Source: Limnohabitans sp. 103DPR2 (GTDB taxonomy: Bacteria; Pseudomonadota; Gammaproteobacteria; Burkholderiales; Burkholderiaceae_C). From it: a stretch of DNA of 64,000 nucleotides. Location: the NCBI RefSeq assembly GCF_001412575.1, contig NZ_CP011834.1:496001-560000 (forward strand). The letters are read 5' to 3'. The translations under genes and the position numbers were made by a program. Positions 47,601 to 55,905 of the stretch are shown here, in pieces (position 1 is the first letter of the stretch; each line of letters starts with the position of its first letter). The notes under the pieces were generated by a model that did not search any database, was not told the origin of the DNA, and saw only the letters and a list, made by a program, of their open reading frames with translations.

Positions 47601-48437
47601 TTATCGGTCGGCTTTGAAGCTGATGCCTCGGCCGTCGGTGGTCACGCCTACGATGTACAGGCGCTGGGTTTTGCCAGCCACAGGGCTGTTGGTCACAAAG
47701 GCTGCACCGTTCAAGGTTTGGCTTTTGAGTGAGCATTGCGTGGCATTGGGGATGGTCAAGGTGAAGGTGAACAAGTTGGTGCCGTCAAAGTTGGGGGTCA
47801 ATAAACTTTGAGTCAACAAGCAATCTTGCTGAAATGCCAACGAGGTGGTGACCTCGCCTTGGCCCGAAATGTTCAAGTTGAAGTTGTCTACAAAGCCAAG
47901 GCCATAAGACCAACGACCTTGCCACGCACCTTGAATGCTGCTCAAGTTGGCGGGTAAGTTGTATTGGTAAGTGCTGGGTTGGCTGGCAGCCACCGTCACA
48001 TCCTTGCCTTGTTCGATGCCCGTGGCAGGAAAACTCAGTGCAGCGCGGATGGTGCCATTGCCCAAATTGCTGATGGTGCCCGTACCGGTTCTTACGGCGC
48101 CCGAAATATTGGGGTAGTAAAACACGCGGGTGAGCAGGGCACTGGTGGTGCCTGTAATCAAACCCGAACCGCTGTAAAGATCTGGATCGGTGGCGTTGTA
48201 ATGCAGGCTGTAAAAATTGGTAACGGCGCCAGAGCCGCCTGTGGTGCGCAACAAAATGCCCACCCAATCTTTGCCATTCAGGCTGGCCACATAGGCGCCA
48301 GGCACTGTGAGAGGTGTGGTGATGGGCGGTGCGGGCGGGTCTGCCGCGGCCACATTAGTGCTGCCACCGCCGCCACATGCAGACAGCAAGATGGCAGACA
48401 TGAACACAGTGGACTTGATCAGAAGACGATGGAACAT
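47601..48437 (-). CDS. Hypothetical lipoprotein
   Basis: The 278-residue product has a lipoprotein signal peptide (LLIKSTVFMSAILLSAC, lipobox LSAC with Cys near residue 21) followed by GGGGS, a common linker in betaproteobacterial lipoproteins. The rest is beta-rich with serine, threonine and glycine (NFYSLHYNATDPDLYSGSGLITGTTSA) and two cysteines in the C-terminal third (QQDCLLTQ, ATQCSLKS). I do not recognise a family. Ribosome-binding site AAGAG precedes the ATG. It is divergent from the next gene. Confidence 0.8.
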   Translation of the reverse strand: MFHRLLIKSTVFMSAILLSACGGGGSTNVAAADPPAPPITTPLTVPGAYVASLNGKDWVGILLRTTGGSGAVTNFYSLHYNATDPDLYSGSGLITGTTSALLTRVFYYPNISGAVRTGTGTISNLGNGTIRAALSFPATGIEQGKDVTVAASQPSTYQYNLPANLSSIQGAWQGRWSYGLGFVDNFNLNISGQGEVTTSLAFQQDCLLTQSLLTPNFDGTNLFTFTLTIPNATQCSLKSQTLNGAAFVTNSPVAGKTQRLYIVGVTTDGRGISFKADR

Positions 48438-48447
48438 GGTGATACTC

Positions 48448-48498
48448 TTTTCAAGAACGAAGCACTACTTTATAGTAGGGCGTATGACTTTCATTCAA
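48448..48498. promoter_or_regulatory. Overlapping divergent promoters
   Basis: On the minus strand TTGAAT (48498-48493) and TATAAA (48474-48469) are 18 bases apart, giving a leader of about 25 bases for the lipoprotein gene. On the plus strand TTTTCA (48448-48453) and TATAGT (48471-48476) are 17 bases apart and would start transcription at about the ATG of the surface-adhesin-E-like gene. Both -10 elements lie in one palindrome, CTACT-TTAT-AGTAG (48465-48478). Confidence 0.45.
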
Positions 48499-48939
48499 AT
48501 CACCCCGACTGCACAAGCCTGCCACAGCAGATTTGCGAACTTTTTGAAACAAGCCGTGGCCACTGCAGCCACCGCGCTGGTCATGTTGGCACCGCATGCT
48601 GCGCATGCCGAATGGCAAAAGGTCACCACCACCGACTCGGGCATCATTTACGTGGACGATGCCACCATCAAACGCACAGGCCCCATCAGGTCCTTCTGGA
48701 GTTTGTTCGACTACAGGAGTCCCCAAAAAGCGCAGCGCGGTGCTTTTTATGTTTCTACGCGCACGCACATGGAAATGGACTGCCGCAAAGAGATGGTGCA
48801 CATTTTGCAATTCTCTATGCACAGTGGTCCTATGCTCACCGGCGAAATCATCGATTCGCAAGGTGTGATGCGCGAATGGCAAACCATTCCACCCGACACA
48901 CCCTTGGTCAATTTGTTCCGCTTCGTTTGCGGTAAATAA
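48484..48939 (+). CDS. Surface-adhesin protein E-like exported protein
   Basis: The 151-residue product has a signal peptide ending HAAHA (about residue 42) and a small beta-rich domain: EWQKVTTTDSGIIYVDDATIKRTG, WSLFDYRSPQ, and two cysteines (MDCRK and FVCGK). This pattern matches the surface-adhesin E (protein E) superfamily and many short betaproteobacterial periplasmic proteins of unknown role. ATG 48484 is chosen; longer in-frame starts overlap the divergent lipoprotein gene. Confidence 0.75.
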   Translation: MTFIQITPTAQACHSRFANFLKQAVATAATALVMLAPHAAHAEWQKVTTTDSGIIYVDDATIKRTGPIRSFWSLFDYRSPQKAQRGAFYVSTRTHMEMDCRKEMVHILQFSMHSGPMLTGEIIDSQGVMREWQTIPPDTPLVNLFRFVCGK

Positions 48940-48953
48940 ATGCTGCATGGCTT

Positions 48954-49673
48954 TCATGGTCGCACCCATGCGGCTTGAAGCCAATGTCTGTAGCGCGGCG
49001 AAAAGTTCCACGCAAAATCTTGCACCGACACACCCGTCGGAAAAACGCTGTGCGTTAAATGGTCCAGCCAAGGGCTTTGCGCGTTCAACTGAGTAAGCCA
49101 ATGTTGGTCATGCCAATCGGGGTGACGTACAGGCAGCGCTGAACCCTCGGCGATGGTTTCAAGCGTAGGACCCGACATGCGGTCGTGCACGCTGCCCCAC
49201 TCACGACCTTTCAAAGTCACTTTGAGTTGCTGCAGTTTTTTCTCAACCACTTGCCAATCGTTGGCGGGGTGTTGAAAGCGCAATTGCCCCAGCACGTTGT
49301 CAAAAAATACACAGGCCTTCGGATGCTTTGACAACAAGGCGGGCAAATTCTGCATGGCATCTTGGGTGTGGCAATGCAATTCGGTGCCTTGTTCTTTCAG
49401 TGCCGCACCATGGCGCCACTTGAACAGCGTGCCCGCAAAGGGGTCAATGTCAAATGTATCAACGCGTGCAAACTGACCTAACCAGCGGCTCGACATCATC
49501 CAGCCGGCGCTGGCGCCAATCAAGAGCAAACTGGGTTGGCCGGCAACAGCTTCTGGTTTGAAAGCTTGGGCTTGCTGCATCAACCAGTTTTCAATGGCGT
49601 GTGACGTGGGGGCCCAGCGCGCTTGCGAGCGCCACGCCAACCAATGCCAAGTGAAGCCGCCAGTGAGGTTCAT
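48954..49673 (-). CDS. SAM-dependent methyltransferase-like protein coupled to fliJ
   Basis: The 239-residue protein has a Rossmann-like start (LLLIGASAGWMMSSRWLGQFARVDTFDIDPFAG), with a motif-I-like glycine pair and an acidic residue (DIDP) at the second strand, and VFFDNVLGQLRF further on. This suggests a class I methyltransferase, but I do not recognise the family. Its start overlaps the fliJ stop by four bases (ATGA), so it is the last gene of the fliE-fliJ transcript. A role in flagellar modification is possible but is inference from position only. Confidence 0.65.
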   Translation of the reverse strand: MNLTGGFTWHWLAWRSQARWAPTSHAIENWLMQQAQAFKPEAVAGQPSLLLIGASAGWMMSSRWLGQFARVDTFDIDPFAGTLFKWRHGAALKEQGTELHCHTQDAMQNLPALLSKHPKACVFFDNVLGQLRFQHPANDWQVVEKKLQQLKVTLKGREWGSVHDRMSGPTLETIAEGSALPVRHPDWHDQHWLTQLNAQSPWLDHLTHSVFPTGVSVQDFAWNFSPRYRHWLQAAWVRP

Positions 49674-50128
49674 GCTTGTGGTTTGAGGTTAAATTGCATC
49701 ACACCCAAAGCGTCCATGCGGCGTTGGTCTTTTTTGTTTTCTTCGCGCTGCACAGCTTGGGCGTTTTGATCGGCCAAGGTTTGCATTTTGATGCGTTCGC
49801 GTTCGGCCAGCATCAAGCGCTCCTTGATACCAATGATGGCGTTTTCAGTGTACATGATGTCGGTTTTAATGCGTTGCATCAGCGTCAGCAATTGCGACAT
49901 GAATTGGCGCTGGTTCATGGTTTCGCGCATTCCCAAACTTTGGGCATCGCCACGTATAAGACCTTCACGGTATTCGTCGTACATTTTTTGGACACGTTGC
50001 TCACTGGTCCGTAAACTTTCCAAGCGCGAACGCGCTTGAACCAACTCATTTTGAATCAGTGCAATTTTGTCTTCGGCCTTTTTGGTCAAGACGGTCCAGC
50101 AGGGGCGGGCAACCACGGTGTCGTTCAT
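49670..50128 (-). CDS. fliJ: Flagellar export protein FliJ
   Basis: FliJ is the coiled-coil stalk-like subunit of the flagellar export ATPase. The 152-residue product is almost wholly helical with heptad-like charged repeats (LIQNELVQARSRLESLRTSEQRVQKMYDEYREGLIRG). Overall similarity is low, as is usual for FliJ, but length and place directly after fliI settle it. It overlaps fliI by four bases. Confidence 0.9.
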   Translation of the reverse strand: MNDTVVARPCWTVLTKKAEDKIALIQNELVQARSRLESLRTSEQRVQKMYDEYREGLIRGDAQSLGMRETMNQRQFMSQLLTLMQRIKTDIMYTENAIIGIKERLMLAERERIKMQTLADQNAQAVQREENKKDQRRMDALGVMQFNLKPQA

Positions 50129-51462
50129 GCGGGTACCGCCATCATGTTGCGAATGTCTTCACGAGTGCTGGCTTCGTCTTTGCCTTCGTGCATGTCTTGA
50201 CGCAAGTACTGCTCCATCGATTCGCGCAATCGAATGGCTTCGTCCAAGGTGGGGTTGCTGCCCATCTCGTAGGCGCCCACTTGAATCAAATCCATGTTTT
50301 GTTGGTACAAAGACCAGAGGCGTCTGAACTTGTTGGCCATTTTCAAATCCTCGGGTGACAGCAAGCTTTGCATCACTCGAGAAATAGAGCCGTTCAAATC
50401 GATGGCGGGGTAATGCGCAGCATCGGCCAATTTGCGGGACAACATCACTTGGCCGTCCAAAGAGGCGCGGGCAATGTCGACGATGGGGTCGTTGGCGTCA
50501 TCGCCTTCGGCCAGTACGGTGTAAATGGCCGTAATCGAACCATGACCATGACGGCCTACGCCGGCACGCTCAATCAAATTGGGCAACAAAGCAAATACAG
50601 AAGGAGGGTAGCCTTTGGCAGTAGGCGGCTCGCCAATGGCCAAGCCAATTTCGCGCTGGGCATGGGCCACGCGCGTTAAGCTGTCGACCAACATCAAGAC
50701 GTTCAAGCCTTGGTCACGAAAGTATTCGGCAATCACATGCGTCATGTGAGCAGCTTTCAAGCGCAGCACAGGCGACACGTTGGCAGGGGCCGCAACGACC
50801 ACCGATTTGGCCAGGCCTTCTTCGCCCAAAGATTCTTGAATGAAGGCTTGCACCTCGCGGCCACGTTCGCCCACCAAACCAATCACCACCACATCGGCTT
50901 TGGTAAAGCGGGTCATCATGCCCAAGAGCACGCTCTTGCCAACACCAGAGCCGGCCACCAAGCCAACGCGTTGTCCGCGGCCCAAGGTCAATAAACCATT
51001 GATGGCTTTGACGCCCACGTCCAGTACGCTGTCGATGGGGCCGCGCTCCATCGGGTTGATGGGCAAGCCCAGCAAACTCAAACGTGCTTTGCAAGCAGGC
51101 TTGGGTTTGCCGTCTAAAGGTTCACCGCGACCATCGATCACACGGCCCAGCAGTTCAGGACCCAAGCATGCAGTGCCCAAGTCGTTCGCAATGCGCACAG
51201 AGGCACCAGGGCCAATGCCCACAGGTTCTGTGAGCGGCATCAGGTACAAAGTCTTGTCGTTGAAGCCCACCACTTCGGCTTCAATTTTGTGGCCGTCTTG
51301 GCCAATCACTTCGCAGCTAGAACCCACAGGGGCCATGATGCCGCGCGCTTCCATGCGCAGGCCCACCAAGCGGACCAAGGTGCCGCAGCGCTCAGGGCTA
51401 GAGGCGCGCGCTAAAGACATCGAGCGTGCCACTTCGGCTGCAAAGTTACTCATGAGAGGCAT
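50125..51462 (-). CDS. fliI: Flagellum-specific ATP synthase FliI
   Basis: FliI is the hexameric ATPase of the flagellar type III export apparatus. The 445-residue protein has the Walker A motif VAGSGVGKSVLLGMM, the Walker B region NVLMLVDSLTRVAHAQREIG and the segment SLDGQVMLSRKLADAAHYPAID. A second possible start, ATG 51453 (MSNFAAEVARSM), is equally plausible; both overlap the fliH end. Confidence 0.96.
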   Translation of the reverse strand: MPLMSNFAAEVARSMSLARASSPERCGTLVRLVGLRMEARGIMAPVGSSCEVIGQDGHKIEAEVVGFNDKTLYLMPLTEPVGIGPGASVRIANDLGTACLGPELLGRVIDGRGEPLDGKPKPACKARLSLLGLPINPMERGPIDSVLDVGVKAINGLLTLGRGQRVGLVAGSGVGKSVLLGMMTRFTKADVVVIGLVGERGREVQAFIQESLGEEGLAKSVVVAAPANVSPVLRLKAAHMTHVIAEYFRDQGLNVLMLVDSLTRVAHAQREIGLAIGEPPTAKGYPPSVFALLPNLIERAGVGRHGHGSITAIYTVLAEGDDANDPIVDIARASLDGQVMLSRKLADAAHYPAIDLNGSISRVMQSLLSPEDLKMANKFRRLWSLYQQNMDLIQVGAYEMGSNPTLDEAIRLRESMEQYLRQDMHEGKDEASTREDIRNMMAVPA

Positions 51463-52498
51463 CCTCTGCAGGGTCGTCTTGTGCAGGTTGATCGTCGCTT
51501 AACTCTAGATCTGGCAAGTCCAAAGCCGATAAATTCAAAGGCTCTGGGCTGGCTTCACGCGGGAGCGCGTCTTCAACTGTTTCAGCTTTGCCGCGACGTG
51601 CAGACAAACGTTCAGGCTGGAAAGCAGTTTGGGCTTGCCAGGGTTTGGTGTCTTCCAATAAAGCACGCGCCAATGTTTCGAGGCGATGTTCAATGAGGTC
51701 GCTCACCACCGCATCGTCAGCACGCACACGCACACTGCCAGGCAGCAAATGGGTGTCGGCCACCATTCGCCATGTGGGCATTTTTTCACCAGGCACAGCT
51801 TTGTGGTTTTGTAGCAAAGCCATGTCATTGGGATTCAGCTCAACCACCACGCTGGAGGCAGTTTGCACATCCAGGGTTTCAATGCAGCGGTCAATCATGT
51901 TTTGAATGCCGGCTGAAGAAATGCTGAGTTCGGTCAGGGTCAGTTGCTCTGCCAAATGCAAAGCCAAGCGCTTGAGCGGTTCGTTCCAGGCAGCAGGGTT
52001 TTCTTGCAGAGCGATGACGCCTTGCTCAATGTTGACCAAGATTTGATTGGCTTTTTCAGCCAATGACGACAAGCTTTCGGCTTGTTCTTTTTCTGCATTG
52101 GCCAGATCTGTTTCGCGTTGCATTTGTTGGCCATCAACCAAGCCGCGCTCGTAGGCTTCATGCTTGATCTTCTCAATGGCTTCTGCATCCAAACCCGACA
52201 AAGCCGGTGTTTCAGATGATGCAGCTTGTGCCACTGTCGAATTGTCGTCAGCTTTAGCCGTGACATCAGTCACGCCAGCCTCTTCGGCTAATGCTTCCTC
52301 GGCCAGTTTGTTGGCCGCGTGTTGTTCTTCAACCGTCCACAAGGCAAAGGTGTTGGCTTTTTTGCGCAAGTAATTCTCTTGCACAAAGCCAGCGTTTTGC
52401 AACTCAATGGGTTTGAGTGGCTGCAAGGGTTGCCACTGTGGTGCGCCTCTGGCAGCACCACTGTTGGCCAACTTGCCGGGTGGAAGTGGGTTATACAA
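51446..52498 (-). CDS. fliH: Flagellar assembly protein FliH
   Basis: FliH binds and restrains FliI. The 350-residue product is longer than the family's usual 230-260: residues about 1-110 are a poorly conserved, alanine/glutamate-rich extension, then AEQLTLTELSISSAGIQNMIDRCIETL and VVVELNPNDMALLQNHK match the FliH/SctL core, and the last 50 residues are an acidic tail (LPDLELSDDQPAQDDPAED). It overlaps fliG by 8 bases and fliI by 17. Confidence 0.9.
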   Translation of the reverse strand: MYNPLPPGKLANSGAARGAPQWQPLQPLKPIELQNAGFVQENYLRKKANTFALWTVEEQHAANKLAEEALAEEAGVTDVTAKADDNSTVAQAASSETPALSGLDAEAIEKIKHEAYERGLVDGQQMQRETDLANAEKEQAESLSSLAEKANQILVNIEQGVIALQENPAAWNEPLKRLALHLAEQLTLTELSISSAGIQNMIDRCIETLDVQTASSVVVELNPNDMALLQNHKAVPGEKMPTWRMVADTHLLPGSVRVRADDAVVSDLIEHRLETLARALLEDTKPWQAQTAFQPERLSARRGKAETVEDALPREASPEPLNLSALDLPDLELSDDQPAQDDPAEDASHE

Positions 52499-53546
52499 AG
52501 TCGCCTCCGCCTAAGACCAACTCACCAGAGTCAGACAACTTACGGGCAGAACGCATGATTTGTTTCTGCGCTTCTTCCACATCGGACAAGCGCATGAGGC
52601 CTTTGGCATCCATCTCGTCTTTGAACATGCCGCGGGCACGTTCGGACATGTTGTCGAAGAAGCGTGCTTTGACTTCCTCGCTGGCGCCTTTCATGGCAAT
52701 CATCAACTGGTTGTTGTCCACCGCACGCATCAGCACCTGAATGCCTTTGTTGTCCACAGCGCTCAGGTTCTCGAAAGTGAACATGTTGTCTTGAATGCGC
52801 ATCATCAAGTCGGCGTCGATCTTCTCCAGACCCTTCATGATGGAGGCTTCCAAAGCAGTCTTCGTCGAGTTCATGATCTGCGCAGCCGCTTTGATACCAC
52901 CGAAGCTGGAAGACTTCGAGCTGGTGTTGTTGGAGAACTGCAGCTTCATGATGGCCTCAAGTTCTTGCATGGCAGAAGGCTGAACGGTTTCCAAGCTGGC
53001 CACACGCTGAATGATTTCAGGGCGGGTTTCGTCGGGCAAGAAGTTCAAGACATCGGCGGCCACTTGGTGGTCTAGCACGGACAAGATAATGGCCGTCACT
53101 TGTGGATGCTCGGTTTTGATCATGTCGGCAATGGCGCGTGCGTCCATCCACTGCAAGATTTCCAAGCCCTTGGTGCTTTGGCCCGGCATGATGCGGCCCA
53201 AAACGGATGCGGCTTTGTCGTCGCCCAAGGCGCGCTTGAAAACTTTTTCCACATAGTCGGTGGTGCCCAAGCCCAAGCTCGATTGTTTCTTGATGGTGGC
53301 CACAAAGTCGTCCAAGATTTCGTTCACGGCTTCTTGCGACACATCGGACACGGCCACCATGGCACCGCCCAATGCTTGCACTTCGGTTGGATTCAAAAAC
53401 TTGATGATTTCGGAGGCTTGTTGTTCACCGAGCAACAACATCAAGACGGCAGCGCGTTGTGCACCACTGATGTTGGACATCTCGATGCGCAGTTTTTCTG
53501 CGGCTTCGGCTTCTGCAGCCGAGAGTTGAATTTCTTTTTCTGCCAT
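52491..53546 (-). CDS. fliG: Flagellar motor switch protein FliG
   Basis: FliG couples stator ion flow to rotation. The 351-residue protein has the N-terminal FliF-binding domain (ISGAQRAAVLMLLLGEQQASEII), the middle EHPQ motif region MIKTEHPQVTAIILSVLDHQ, and the C-terminal torque domain with AVDNNQLMIAMKGASEEVKARFFDNMSERA, which carries the conserved charged residues. A short extra N-terminal helix (about 20 residues) is present. The fliF stop is 9 bases upstream. Confidence 0.97.
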   Translation of the reverse strand: MAEKEIQLSAAEAEAAEKLRIEMSNISGAQRAAVLMLLLGEQQASEIIKFLNPTEVQALGGAMVAVSDVSQEAVNEILDDFVATIKKQSSLGLGTTDYVEKVFKRALGDDKAASVLGRIMPGQSTKGLEILQWMDARAIADMIKTEHPQVTAIILSVLDHQVAADVLNFLPDETRPEIIQRVASLETVQPSAMQELEAIMKLQFSNNTSSKSSSFGGIKAAAQIMNSTKTALEASIMKGLEKIDADLMMRIQDNMFTFENLSAVDNKGIQVLMRAVDNNQLMIAMKGASEEVKARFFDNMSERARGMFKDEMDAKGLMRLSDVEEAQKQIMRSARKLSDSGELVLGGGDFV

Positions 53547-53555
53547 GGTAATTCC

Positions 53556-55457
53556 TTAGGCTACTTTGATCATCTTCTTGAGCACGCTGGCCACACGCGA
53601 TGTGTCTTCCGCCACAATCATGCGAACCAAAGCCACCTTGTCGTCGTACGTGTTGGCCGTGTCCAACATCTCCATGGAGATGCTTGATTTCTTCGGCTTG
53701 AGCTTGGCCTTGATGTCTTCCAAGGTTTCGCCTTCGCCCAACTGGATGGCGTTCATGTCTTCGGGTGACAACTCGCCATCGCCCAGCGCAACCTTCGCGG
53801 CAGCGGCAGCAGCTTCGGCAGCAGCAGCTTCGGCTTCCAACTCGGCTGGCGTTTTGAGCAAGCCCAACATGCGCAGCATAGCAGGACGGATCACCATCAT
53901 GAGGAAGGCCAAGAACACCACACCCAGCAAACCACTCTTGATGTAGGTTTGCATGGACTCGTCTTTGTACCAAGGAATGCTCAAGTCGTAAACGGCTTCG
54001 GGTTCAAATTTGGCTTGCACCACAGTGACCACATCGCCACGTTTCTCGTCAAATCCCACCACGCCGCGCACCAGGTCTTGCATGCGGGTAATTTCTTCCT
54101 CAGTGTAGGGGTTGGGCTTGGAGTCGGTGACTTCACCTTTTTCGTTTTTCGTCACAGTGGGTGCGCGCTCGTTGATCAGCACGGCCACACTCAAGCGCTC
54201 CACAATGCCTGTGGCATTTTTAACGTGACGAACAGAACGGTCGAGTTCGTAGTTACGTGTGCTACGCGCTGTGGTACTGTTCGAGCCGCCACCTGCGCCA
54301 GCTGTTGTGGCAGCCGAAGAGTTGGTTGTGGCTGAAGGTGCGGGTGGCGGTGTGTTGGACAAAGTGCCAGGTACACCAGAGGCTTCCATGGCGGAGTTCT
54401 TGTCTTCGCTGAGTGCTTCAGATCGCGTCTTGGGACCCTTTTCACGGGTGTCAAAGTCTTCTGTTGTGACTTCGGTTTGTGTGAAGTCCATGGCCATGTT
54501 CACTTGTGAGCGAACATTGTTGTCGCCCACAATGGGCGCCAAGATTTGCATCACGCGCTGGCGATACACATCTTCCAATTTTTGTTTGTGCGTGCTTTGT
54601 GCCGAGGTCAAACCCAGCGCAGCAGCTGTACTGGAATCAGTGATCAGCTTACCTTGGTTGTCAACAACAGCCACGTTTTCAGGTGTCATCAAGGGCACAC
54701 TAGACGCCACCAAATGCACCAAGGCCTGAACCTGGTTGGGTGACACTGAACGACCTGCATAAGGCGTGATCACCACAGAAGCTTTGGGGGGCGTACGGTC
54801 ACGCACAAACACCGATTGCTTGGGCATGGCCAAGTGCACACGGGCTTGTTGAATGGTGTCAATTTGCATGATGGTGCGTGCCAACTCTTGCTCCATGGCC
54901 GAGGTGTAGCGCACTTGTTCCATGAACTGGCTGGTGGTCATGGCCGATTGGTCTTTCAAAGACTCCATGCCCAAGTTGCCAGTTTTTGGAATGCCTTTAG
55001 AAGCCAAGAAAATTCGGGCTTCGTGGTACTTGTTGGAAGGCACAGTAATTTGACCGGAAGCTGGGTCCATCACAGGCTTGAACTCACTGGCCTTCAAAGC
55101 TTCCATGGCCGTTTGCTGATCGGCCTCGCTCATGTTGACCATGAGAGGGCGATAGCTGGGCATGTTGATCCACACGTACAGAATGGCAAACAACAAAACA
55201 GCCAAGCCCATCAAGATGAGGGGCATGGCTTTTTTGACGCCAGGTTGCTGCATCATTTGCTGCACAGACGCCAAAGGGCCAGAGGCAGCGCCGCCGCCAT
55301 TGCTATAACCTGGATTGTTTTGAACATCTATGCCAGGCGTGAACGTTGCCAATGCACCGCCCGCGTTGGCGTTGCCACCACCGGTGGTGGTGAGTGCGGT
55401 GTTGCTCGAACCAGCGGAGGCTAGTCCGGGCTGAAAGGGAGCTACTGTAGTGGCCAT
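53556..55457 (-). CDS. fliF: Flagellar MS-ring protein FliF
   Basis: FliF builds the MS ring in the inner membrane. The 633-residue protein has an N-terminal low-complexity extension of about 75 residues, a first membrane span (MPLILMGLAVLLFAILYVWI), the periplasmic YscJ-like ring domains with NKYHEARIFLASKGIP and VRDRTPPKASVVI, a disordered middle rich in Ser, Thr and Gly (about 380-420), a second membrane span (GLLGVVFLAFLMMVIRPAML) and a cytoplasmic FliG-binding tail. The start has a weak but usable AGAGA upstream. Confidence 0.96.
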   Translation of the reverse strand: MATTVAPFQPGLASAGSSNTALTTTGGGNANAGGALATFTPGIDVQNNPGYSNGGGAASGPLASVQQMMQQPGVKKAMPLILMGLAVLLFAILYVWINMPSYRPLMVNMSEADQQTAMEALKASEFKPVMDPASGQITVPSNKYHEARIFLASKGIPKTGNLGMESLKDQSAMTTSQFMEQVRYTSAMEQELARTIMQIDTIQQARVHLAMPKQSVFVRDRTPPKASVVITPYAGRSVSPNQVQALVHLVASSVPLMTPENVAVVDNQGKLITDSSTAAALGLTSAQSTHKQKLEDVYRQRVMQILAPIVGDNNVRSQVNMAMDFTQTEVTTEDFDTREKGPKTRSEALSEDKNSAMEASGVPGTLSNTPPPAPSATTNSSAATTAGAGGGSNSTTARSTRNYELDRSVRHVKNATGIVERLSVAVLINERAPTVTKNEKGEVTDSKPNPYTEEEITRMQDLVRGVVGFDEKRGDVVTVVQAKFEPEAVYDLSIPWYKDESMQTYIKSGLLGVVFLAFLMMVIRPAMLRMLGLLKTPAELEAEAAAAEAAAAAAKVALGDGELSPEDMNAIQLGEGETLEDIKAKLKPKKSSISMEMLDTANTYDDKVALVRMIVAEDTSRVASVLKKMIKVA

Positions 55458-55522
55458 GGTGAGAATCTCTCTGTCGTATCTTTAAATTGACAAAACTAAA
55501 TCTGTGTTCAGTTCAATGCGGC

Positions 55523-55894
55523 TTAAACCGGCATGTTCAAAATGTCTTCGTATGCCTTCAGCACTTTGTTGCGCACCTGTAATGTGGCTTCAAAACTCAA
55601 GGACGATTTCTGCATGCTCAACACCACATCGGTGAGTGGCACGCCTTCACCGCGCTCGTAAGAGGCCGCGATTTTGGAAGCGTTCATTTGGTTCTCGTTC
55701 ACTTTGTCAACGGTTTGACGCATCAAGTCGCCAAATCCAGCCGGGCCCTGTGGACCTTGTGAACCGCTCAATCCATTGAGGCCGCCCACTTTGTTGCCAT
55801 CCTCGTCCATGCCGCCAGCGGCTTGGGACTGGTAAGAGCGAAGGGTTTGCAACATCGATTGAATATTGCTTTGTGAATTGATTTTGTCGATCAT
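55523..55894 (-). CDS. fliE: Flagellar hook-basal body protein FliE
   Basis: FliE links the MS ring to the rod. With the start at ATG 55894 (AAGGGGAACACAC upstream) the product has 123 residues and begins MIDKINSQSNIQSML. The C-terminal signature VDKVNENQMNASKIAASYERGEGVPLTDVVLSMQKSSLSFEATLQVRNKVLKAYEDILNMPV is at the normal place; the first 60 residues are variable. It lies 11 bases after the sigma54 activator gene. Confidence 0.95.
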   Translation of the reverse strand: MIDKINSQSNIQSMLQTLRSYQSQAAGGMDEDGNKVGGLNGLSGSQGPQGPAGFGDLMRQTVDKVNENQMNASKIAASYERGEGVPLTDVVLSMQKSSLSFEATLQVRNKVLKAYEDILNMPV

Positions 55895-55905
55895 GTGTGT
55901 TCCCC

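Noticed and set aside
47964..48935. 323-codon plus-strand open frame overlapping the lipoprotein and the surface-adhesin-E-like gene
   Set aside because: Both overlapped genes have signal peptides and good starts; the long frame has no recognisable domain.
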